From contig CAJNDS010001431.1 of the NCBI GenBank assembly GCA_905221605.1, positions 1-19,035 on the forward strand: a stretch of DNA of 19,035 nt, read 5' to 3'. Made by a program: the position numbers and the translations under genes. Every line of letters starts with the position of its first letter. The stretch's first letter is position 1. Shown here in pieces: positions 8,901-17,153 of this stretch. The notes beneath the pieces were generated by a model that saw nothing but the letters and a program-made list of their open reading frames with translations, was not told where the DNA came from and did no database searches. The stretch is from Symbiodinium natans (lineage: Eukaryota > Sar > Dinophyceae > Suessiales > Symbiodiniaceae).

Positions 8901-10070
8901 TGTTTTTGGTGCCCAAAACTCATGTTTTTGAAGAGCGTAGAGGGTGTTTTTGGTGCCCAAAACTCATGTTTTTGGATAGTCCAGAAGGTTTCCTTTTTTT
9001 GGTGCCCAGAATTCATGTTTTTGGAGAGCCCAGAAGGTTCCCTGACATTTGCTTTTGGTGCCCACAACTCATGTTTTTGGAGAGCCCAGAAGGTTTCCTG
9101 ACATTTGTTTTTGCTGCCCGAAACTCATGTTTTTGGAGAGTCCAGAAAGTTGCCTGACATTTGTTTTTGGTGCCCAAAACTCATATTTTTGGATAGTCCA
9201 GAAGGTTTCCTGACATTTGTTGTTGGTGCCCAAAACTCATATTTTTGGAGAGTCCAGAAGGTTTCCTGACATTTGTTTTTGGTGCCCAAAACTCATGTTT
9301 TTGAAGAGCGTAGAAGGTGTTTTTGGTGCCCAAAACTCATGTTTTTGGAGAGTCCAGAAGGTTTCCTGACATTTGTTTTTGGTGCCCAAAACTCATGTTT
9401 TTGAAGAGCGTAGAAGGTGCTTTTGGTGCCCAAAACTCATGTTTTTGGATAGTCCAGAAGGTTTCCTTTTTTTGGTGCCCAGAATTCATGTTTTTGGAGA
9501 GCCCAAAAGGTTTCCTGACATTTGCTTTTGGTGCCCACAACTCATGTTTTTGGAGAGCCCAGAAGGTTTCCTGACATTTGTTTTTGCTGCCCGAAACTCA
9601 TGTTTTTGGAGAGTCCAGAAAGTTGCCTGACATTTGTTTTTGGTGCCCAAAACTCATATTTTTGGATAGTACAGAAGGTTTCCTGACATTTGTTGGTGCC
9701 CAAAACTCATGTTTTTGGAGAGCCCAAAAGGTTTGCTGACATTTGTTTTTGGTGCCCAAAACTCATGTTTTTGGAGAGCCCAGAAGGCTTCCTGATATTT
9801 GTTGTTGGTGCCCAAAACTCACGTTTTTGGAGAGCCCAGAAGGTTTCCTGACATTTGTTTTTGGTGCCCAAAACTCATGTTTTTGGAGAGCCCAGAAGGT
9901 TTCCTGACATTTGTTTTTGGTGCCCAAAACTCATGTTTTTGGAGAGCCCAGAAGGCTTCCTGACATTTGTTGTTGGTGCACAAACCTCATATTTTTGGAT
10001 AGTCCAGAAGGTTTCCTGACATTTGTTGTTGGTGCCCAAAACTCACGTTTTTGGAGAGTCCAGAAGGTTT
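5910..10070. repeat. higher-order block A, copy 2 (A2)
   Basis: Second copy of block A, carrying the same ordered variants as A1. Positions 5910-6467 are identical by eye to 1-558. From 6468 to about 7770 it is clearly more different from A1, for example AATAGTCATG near 6958 and a T-rich shortened monomer near 7148 where A1 has a full monomer. After about 7770 it again follows A1 with only a handful of changes, including a 6-bp shorter run near 8365, AGAGGGTG near 8941 and GGAGAGCCC at about 9554 where A1 has GGAGTGCCC. It ends at about 10070, where A1 jumps into C1 but this copy continues into B-type monomers. Confidence 0.85.
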
Positions 10071-10136
10071 CCTGACATTTGTTTTTGGTGCCCAAAACTC
10101 ATGTTTTTGGAGTGTCCACAAGATTTCTTGACATTC
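10071..10136. repeat. transition between A2 and B1
   Basis: About one monomer joins the end of the A-type series to the B-type series. It has GGAGTGTCCACAAGATTTC and ACATTCG, variants typical of B, but the matching place upstream of B2 (13071-13136) has a different monomer with AAGTTTCATATTC. The left boundary of the B duplication therefore lies close to 10137. Confidence 0.6.
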
Positions 10137-10497
10137 GTTTTTGGTGCCCAAAATTCATGTTTTTGGAGAGCCCAGAAGGTTTCCTGACATTTGTTTTTGG
10201 TGCCCAGAACTCATGTTTTTGGAGAGCCCAGAAAATTTCCTGATATTTGTTTTTTGTGCCCACAACTCATGTTTTTGGAGAGCTCAGAAGGTTTCCTGAC
10301 ATTTGTTTTTGGTGCCCAAAACTCATGTTTTTGGAGAGCCCACAAGATTTCCTGACATTCGTTTTTGGTACCCAAAATTCATGTTTTTGGAGGGCCCAGA
10401 AGGTTTCCTGCCATTTGTTTTTGGTGCCCAAAACTCATGTTTTTGGAGAGCGCAGAAGGTTTCCTGACATTCGTTTTTGGTGCCCAAAACTCATGTT

Positions 10498-10604
10498 TTT
10501 GGATAGTCCAGAAGGTTTCCTTTTTTTTGGTGCCCAAAACTCATGTTTTTTGGAGAGCCCAGAAGGTTTCCTGACATTCGTTTTTGGTGCCCAAAACTCA
10601 TGTT
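10498..10604. repeat. two-monomer module present in B1, absent in B2
   Basis: A 107-bp pair of variant monomers: one carrying GGATAGTCC and ending in CCTTTTTTTTGG (T8 in place of GACATTTG), followed by one with six T in CATGTTTTTTGGAG. In B2 the flanks are joined directly at about 13498. The same pair occurs at about 5870-5976, 12487-12592 and 15383-15488, and a close relative spans 4149-4240. Confidence 0.8.
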
Positions 10605-10933
10605 TTTGAAGAGCCCAGAAGGTTTCCTGACATTGTTTTTGGCGCCCAAAACTCATTTTTTTGGAGAGCCCAGAAAGTTTCCTGTTATTTGTTGTTGGTG
10701 CCCAAATTTCACGTTTTTGGAGAGCCCAGAAGGTTTCCTGACATTTGCTTTTGGTGTCCAAAACTCATATTTTTGGAGAGCCCAGAAAGTTTCCTGATAT
10801 TTGATTTTGGTGCCCAAAACTCATGTTTTTGGAGAGCCCACAAGATTTCCTGACCATTTTTTTTGGTGCCCAGAACTCATGTTTTTGGAGAGCCCAGAAG
10901 GCTTCCTGACATTTGTTTTCGAAATCCAAAACT

Positions 10934-10946
10934 CATTTGGAGAGCC
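10934..10946. repeat. short monomers with CATTTGGAGAG junction in B
   Basis: Monomers in which CATGTTTTTGG is reduced to CATTTGG, each preceded by GAAATCC or GAATCC in place of GTGCCC. They occur at about 10934 and 11547 in B1 and at about 13828 and 14441 in B2. Both pairs are kept in order, supporting the B1/B2 duplication. Confidence 0.8.
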
Positions 10947-12084
10947 CAGAAGGTTTCCTGATATTTGTTGTTGGTGCCCCAAACTCATGTTTTTGGAGAG
11001 CCCAGAAGGTTCCCTGACATTTGTTTTTGGTGCCCAACAATCATATTTTTGGAGAGCCCAGAAGTTTTACTGACATTTGTTTTTGGTGCCCAAAACTGAA
11101 ATTTTTGGAGAGCCCAGAAGATTTCCTGACATTTGTTTTTGGTACCCAAAACTCATGTGTTTGGATAGTCCAGAAGATTTCCTGACATTTATTTTTGGTG
11201 CCCAAAACTCATGTTTTTGGACAGCCCAGAAGGTTTCCTGACATTTGATTTTGGTGCCCAAAACTCATGTTTTTGGAGAGCCCAGAAGATTTCCTGCCAT
11301 TTGTTTTTGGTGCCCAAATTTCATGTTTTTGGAGAGTCCAGAAGGTTTCCTGATATTTGTTTTTGGTATCCAAAACTCATGTTTTTGGAGAGCCCAGAAG
11401 GTTTCCTGATATTTGATTTTGGTTCCCAAAGTTCATGTTTTTGGAAAACCCAGAAGATTTCTTGATATTTGGTTTTGGTGCCCAAAACTCATGTTTTTGG
11501 AGAGCCCAGAAGGTTTCCTGACATTTGATTTTGGAATCCAAAAATCATTTGGAGAGTCTAGAAGGTTTCCTGGCATTTGATTTTGGTGCCCAGAAGTCAT
11601 GTTTTTGGAGAACCCAGAAGGTTTCCTGATATTTGTTTTTGGTACCCAAAATTCATATTTTTGGAGAACCCAGAAGATTTCATGACATTTGTTTTTGGTA
11701 TCCAAAACTCATAATTTTGGAGAGCCCAGAAGGTTTGACATTGTTTTTGGCGCCCAAAACTCATATTTTTGGAGAGCCCAGAAATTTTCTTGATATTTAT
11801 TTTTAGCCTCCAAAAATCATATTTTTGCAGAACCCAGAAGGTTTCCTGACATTTGTTTTTGGTGTCCAAAACTCATATTTTTGGAGAGCCCAGAAAGTTT
11901 CCTGATATTTGATTTTGGTGCCCAAAACTCATGTTTTTGGAGAGCCCAGAAGGTTTCCTGACATTTGTTTTTGGTGCCCAGAACTCATGTTTTTGGAGAG
12001 CCCAGAAAGTTTCCTGTTATTTGTTGTTGGTGCCCAAATTTCACGTTTTTAGAGAGCCCAGAAGGTTTCCTGACATTTGTTTTT

Positions 12085-12196
12085 GGTGCCCAAAACTCAT
12101 GTTTTTGGAGAGCCCAGAAGGTTTCCTGACATTTGTTTTTGGTGCCCAAAACTCATGTTTTTGGAGAGCCCAGAAGGTTTCCTGACATTTGTTTTT
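12085..12196 (+). repeat. two consecutive consensus monomers in B1
   Basis: Two exact consensus monomers stand side by side (12085-12140 and 12141-12196). They confirm that the period is 56 bp and not a multiple of it. The same pair recurs in B2, 2,896 bp downstream. The next monomer, from 12197, has a disrupted T tract that introduces an extra TTTTTGTGG, and this variant is also shared with B2. Confidence 0.93.
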
Positions 12197-12903
12197 GGTG
12201 CCCAGAACTCTTTTTTTGTGGAGAGCCCAGAAAGTTTCCTGTTATTTGTTTTTGGTGCCCACAATTCATGTTTTTGGAGAGCTCAGAAGGTTTCCTGACA
12301 TTTGTTTTTGGTGCCCAAAACTCATGTTTTTGGAGAGCCCACAAGATTTCCTGACATTCGTTTTTGGTGCCCAAAACTCATGTTTTTGGAGGGCCCAGAA
12401 GGTTTCCTGCCATTTGTTTTTGGTGCCCAAAACTCATGTTTTTGGAGAGCGCAGAAGGTTTCCTGACATTCGTTTTTGGTGCCCAAAACACATGTTTTTG
12501 GATAGTCCAGAAGGTTTCCTTTTTTTGGTGCCCAAAACTCATGTTTTTTGGAGAGCCCAGAAGGTTTCCTGACATTTGTTTTTGGTCCCCAAAACTCATG
12601 TTTTTGAAGAGTCCAGAAGGTTTCCTGACATTGTTTTTGGCGCCCAAAACTCATATTTTTGGAGAGCCCAGAAGTTTTCTTGATATTTATTTTTAGCCTC
12701 CAAAAATCATATTTTTGGACAACCCAGAAGGTTTCCTGACATTTGTTTTTGGTGTCCAAAACTCATATTTTTGGAGAGCCCAGAGAGTTTCCTGATATTT
12801 GATTTTGGTGCCAAAAATTCGTGTTTTTGGAGAGCCCACAAGATTTCCTGACATTTGTTTTTGGTGCCCAGAACTCATGTTTTTGGAGAGCCCAGAAGGC
12901 TTC

Positions 12904-13140
12904 CTGTTATTTGTTGTTGGTGCCCAAATTTCACGTTTTTGGAGAGCCCAGAAGGTTTCCTGACATTTGTTTTTGGTGTCCAAAACTCATATTCTTGAAG
13001 GGCCCAGAAGGTTTCCTGCCATTTGTTTTTGGTGCCCAAAACTCATGTTTTTGGAGAGCGCAGAAGGTTTCCTGACATTTGTTTTTGGTGCCCAAGTTTC
13101 ATATTCTTGGAGAGCCCAGAAGGTTTCCTGACATTTGTTT
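12904..13140. repeat. linker of mixed monomers between B1 and B2
   Basis: Four to five monomers that do not continue the B1 series seen at the end of B2. They begin with CCTGTTATTTGTTGTTGG and AAATTTCACG, a combination also seen inside the B blocks near 10685 and 13572. They then include CATATTCTTGAAGGGCCC and AAGTTTCATATTCTTGG. The piece looks stitched from other parts of the array. From 13141 the sequence restarts the B series. Confidence 0.6.
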
Positions 13141-15799
13141 TTGGTGCCCAAAATTCATGTTTTTGGAGAGCCCAGAAGGTTTCCTGACATTTGTTTTTGG
13201 TGCCCAGAACTCATGTTTTTGGAGAGCCCAGAAAATTTCCTGATATTTGTTTTTGGTGCCCACAACTCATGTTTTTGGAGAGCTCAGAAGGTTTCCTGAC
13301 ATTGGTTTTTGGTGCCCAAAACTCATGTTTTTGGAGAGCCCACAAGATTTCCTGACATTCGTTTTTGGTACCCAAAATTCATGTTTTTGGAGGGCCCAGA
13401 AGGTTTCCTGCCATTTGTTTTTGGTGCCCAAAACTCATGTTTTTGGAGAGCGCAGAAGGTTTCCTGACATTCGTTTTTGGTGCCCAAAACTCATGTTTTT
13501 GAAGAGCCCAGAAGGTTTCCTGACATTGTTTTTGGCGCCCAAAACTCATATTTTTGGAGAGCCCAGAAAGTTTCCTGTTATTTGTTGTTGGTGCCCAAAT
13601 TTCACGTTTTTGGAGAGCCCAGAAGGTTTCCTGACATTTGTTTCTGGTGTCCAAAACTCATATTTTTGGAGAGCCCAGAAAGTTTCCTGATATTTGATTT
13701 TGGTGCCCAAAACTCATGTTTTTGGAGAGCCCACAAGATTTTCTGACCTTTTTTTTTGGTGCCCAGAACTCATGTTTTTGGAGAGCCCAGAAGGCTTCCT
13801 GACATTTGTTTTCGAAATCCAAAACTCATTTGGAGAGCCCAGAAGGTTTCCTGATATTTGTTGTTGGTGCCCCAAACTCATGTTTTTGGAGAGCCCAGAA
13901 GGTTCCCTGACATTTGTTTTTGGTGCCCAACAATCATATTTTTGGAGAGCCCAGAAGTTTTACTGACATTTGTTTTTGGTGCCCAAAACTGAAATTTTTG
14001 GAGAGCCCAGAAGATTTCCTGACATTTGTTTTTGGTACCCAAAACTCATGTGTTTGGATAGTCCAGAAGATTTCCTGACATTTATTTTTGGTGCCCAAAA
14101 CTCATGTTTTTGGACAGCCCAGAAGGTTTCCTGACATTTGATTTTGGTGCCCAAAACTCATGTTTTTGGAGAGCCCAGAAGATTTCCTGCCATTTGTTTT
14201 TGGTGCCCAAATTTCATTTTTTTGGAGAGTCCAGAAGGTTTCCTGATATTTGTTTTTGGTATCCAAAACTCATGTTTTTGGAGAGCCCAGAAGGTTTCCT
14301 GATACTTGATTTTGGTTCCCAAAGTTCATGTTTTTGGAAAACCCAGAAGATTTCTTGATATTTGGTTTTGGTGCCCAAAACTCATGTTTTTGGAGAGCCC
14401 AGAAGGTTTCCTGACATTTGATTTTGGAATCCAAAAATCATTTGGAGAGTCTAGAAGGTTTCCTGGCATTTGATTTTGGTGCCCAGAAGTCATGTTTTTG
14501 GAGAACCCAGAAGGTTTCCTGATATTTGTTTTTGGTACCCAAAATTCATATTTTTGGAGAACCCAGAAGATTTCATGACATTTGTTTTTGGTATCCAAAA
14601 CTCATAATTTTGGAGAGCCCAGAAGGTTTCCTGACATTGTTTTTGGCGCCCAAAACTCATATTTTTGGAGAGCCCAGAAATTTTCTTGATATTTATTTTT
14701 CGCCTCCAAAAATCATATTTTTGCAGAACCCAGAAGGTTTCCTGACATTTGTTTTTGGTGTCCAAAACTCATATTTTTGGAGAGCCCAAAAAGTTTCCTG
14801 ATATTTGATTTTGGTGCCCAAAACTCATGTTTTTGGAGAGCCCAGAAGGTTTCCTGACATTTGTTTTTGGTGCCCAGAACTCATGTTTTTGGAGAGCCCA
14901 GAAAGTTTCCTGTTATTTGTTGTTGGTGCCCAAATTTCACGTTTTTAGAGAGCCCAGAAGGTTTCCTGACATTTGTTTTTGGTGCCCAAAACTCATGTTT
15001 TTGGAGAGCCCAGAAGGTTTCCTGACATTTGTTTTTGGTGCCCAAAACTCATGTTTTTGGAGAGCCCAGAAGGTTTCCTGACATTTGTTTTTGGTGCCCA
15101 GAACTCTTTTTTTGTGGAGAGCCCAGAAAGTTTCCTGTTATTTGTTTTTGGTGCCCACAATTCATGTTTTTGGAGAGCTCAGAAGGTTTCCTGACATTTG
15201 TTTTTGGTGCCCAAAACTCATGTTTTTGGAGAGCCCACAAGATTTCCTGACATTCGTTTTTGGTGCCCAAAACTCATGTTTTTGGAGGGCCCAGAAGGTT
15301 TCCTGCCATTTGTTTTTGGTGCCCAAAACTCATGTTTTTGGAGAGCGCAGAAGGTTTCCTGACATTCGTTTTTGGTGCCCAAAACACATGTTTTTGGATA
15401 GTCCAGAAGGTTTCCTTTTTTTGGTGCCCAAAACTCATGTTTTTTGGAGAGCCCAGAAGGTTTCCTGACATTTGTTTTTGGTCCCCAAAACTCATGTTTT
15501 TGAAGAGTCCAGAAGGTTTCCTGACATTGTTTTTGGCGCCCAAAACTCATATTTTTGGAGAGCCCAGAAGTTTTCTTGATATTTATTTTTAGCCTCCAAA
15601 AATCATATTTTTGGACAACCCAGAAGGTTTCCTGACATTTGTTTTTGGTGTCCAAAACTCATATTTTTGGAGAGCCCAGAGAGTTTCCTGATATTTGATT
15701 TTGGTGCCAAAAATTCGTGTTTTTGGAGAGCCCACAAGATTTCCTGACATTTGTTTTTGGTGCCCAGAACTCATGTTTTTGGAGAGCCCAAAAGGCTTC
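13141..15799. repeat. higher-order block B, copy 2 (B2)
   Basis: Second copy of B, in direct orientation. It repeats the short CATTTGGAGAG monomers near 13828 and 14441, the GTCTAGAAGG variant near 14449, the paired consensus monomers near 14981-15092, and the disrupted TTTTTTTGTGG monomer near 15107. It lacks the 107-bp module at about 13498. Substitutions against B1 are few, for example GATACTTG for GATATTTG near 14302 and TTTTCGCC for TTTTAGCC near 14697. From about 15413 the sequence is simultaneously the start of C2. Confidence 0.85.
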
Positions 15800-17153
15800 C
15801 TGACGTTTGTTGTTGGTGTCCAAAACTCATCGGGAGAGCCCAGAAGGTTTCCTGACATTTGTTTTTGGTGCCCAAGTTTCATATTCTTGGAGAGCCCAGA
15901 AGATTTCCTGACATTTGTTTTTGGTGCCCAACAATCATATTTTTGGAGAGCCCAGAAGTTTTACTGACATTTGTTTTTGGTGCCCAAAACTGAAATTTTC
16001 GGAGAGCCCAGAAGATTTCCTGACATTTGTTATTGGTACCCAAAACTCATATGTTTGGATAGTCCAGAAGGTTTCCTGACCTTTGTTTTTGGTGCCCAAG
16101 TTTCATATTCTTGGAGAGCCCAGAAGATTTCCTGACATTTGTTTTTGGTGCCGAAAACTCATGTTGTTGGAGAGTCCAGAAGGTTTCCTGACATGTGATT
16201 TTGGTGTCCAAACCTCATGTGTTTGGAGAGCCCAGAAGGTTTCCTGACATTCGTTTTTGGTGCCCAGAACTCATGTTTTTGGAGAGCCCAAAAGTTTTGC
16301 TGACGTTTGTTTTTGGTGCCCAAAACTCATGTTTTTGGAGAGCTCAGAAGGTTTCCTGACATTTGTTTTTGGTGCCCAAAACTCATGTTTTTGGAGAGTC
16401 CAGAAGGTTTCCTGACATTTGTTGTTGGTGCCCAAAACTCATGTTTTTGGAGAGCCCAGAAGGTTTCCTGATATTTGTTTTTGGTGCCCAAAACTCACGT
16501 TTTTGGAGAGCCCAGAAGGTTTCCTGACATTTGTTTTTGGTGCCCAAAACTCACGTTTTTGGAGAGCCCAGAAGGTTTCCTGACATTTGTTTTTGGTGCC
16601 CAAAACTCATGTTTTTGGAGGGCCCAGAAGGTTTCCTGATATTTGTTTTTGGTGCCCAAAACTCATGTTTTTGGAGAGTCCAGAAGGTTTCCTGACATTT
16701 GTTGTTGGTGCCCAAAACTCACGTTTTTGGAGAGCCCAGAAGGTTTGCTGACATTTGTTTTTGGTGCCCAACAGTCATGTTTTTGGAGAGCCCAGAAGGT
16801 TTCCTGACATTTGTTTTTGGTGCCCAAAACTCATGTTTTTGGAGAGCCCAGAAGGTTTCCTGACATTTGTTTTTGGTGCCCAGAACTCATGTTTTTGGAG
16901 AGCCCAGATGGTTTCCTGACATTTGTTTTTGGTGCCCAAACTTCATATTTTTGGAGAGCCCAGAAGGTTTCCTGACCTTTGTTTTTGGTGCCCAAGTTTC
17001 ATATTCTTGGAGAGCCCAGAAGATTTCCTGACATTTGTTTTTGGTGCCCAAAACTCATGTTTTTTGAGAGCCCAGAAGGTTTCCTGACATTTGTTTTTGG
17101 TGCCCAAAACTCATGTTTTTGGAGAGCCCAGAAGGTTTCCTGACATTTGTTTT
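15413..17153. repeat. higher-order block C, copy 2 (C2)
   Basis: Copy of 4174-5909 at an offset of 11,239 bp. The first roughly 390 bp also belongs to the B series (it matches 12517-12903). After the CATCGGGAGAGCC short monomer near 15827 it follows C1 alone. Differences include GTTATTGGTACC near 16030 against GTTTTTGGTACT in C1, GCCGAAAAC near 16151, ACATTCG near 16250 and CACG for CATG near 16553. At its end it keeps full-length monomers where C1 has the B-like patch, then runs into A3. Confidence 0.8.

Larger units (their letters stand above)
10137..12903. repeat. higher-order block B, copy 1 (B1)
   Basis: About 50 monomers with a distinct, more AT-rich variant set: frequent TGATATTTGATTTTGG, CCACAAGATTTCC, AGAAAGTTTCC and GGAATCC or GAAATCC substitutions, plus two short monomers with CATTTGGAGAG near 10934 and 11547. 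The series repeats in B2. The offset is 3,000 bp up to about 10,497, then 2,893 bp because B2 lacks two monomers present here at about 10498-10604. It becomes 2,896 bp after a 3-bp deletion (missing CCT) near 11730 in this copy. Homology with B2 ends near 12903. Confidence 0.85.

Noticed and set aside
12322-12759. Minus-strand reading frame of about 145 codons, repeated at 15218-15655
   Set aside because: It overlaps plus-strand frames, follows the same 168-bp frame cycle, and its repetition is explained by the B1/B2 duplication and not by gene duplication.
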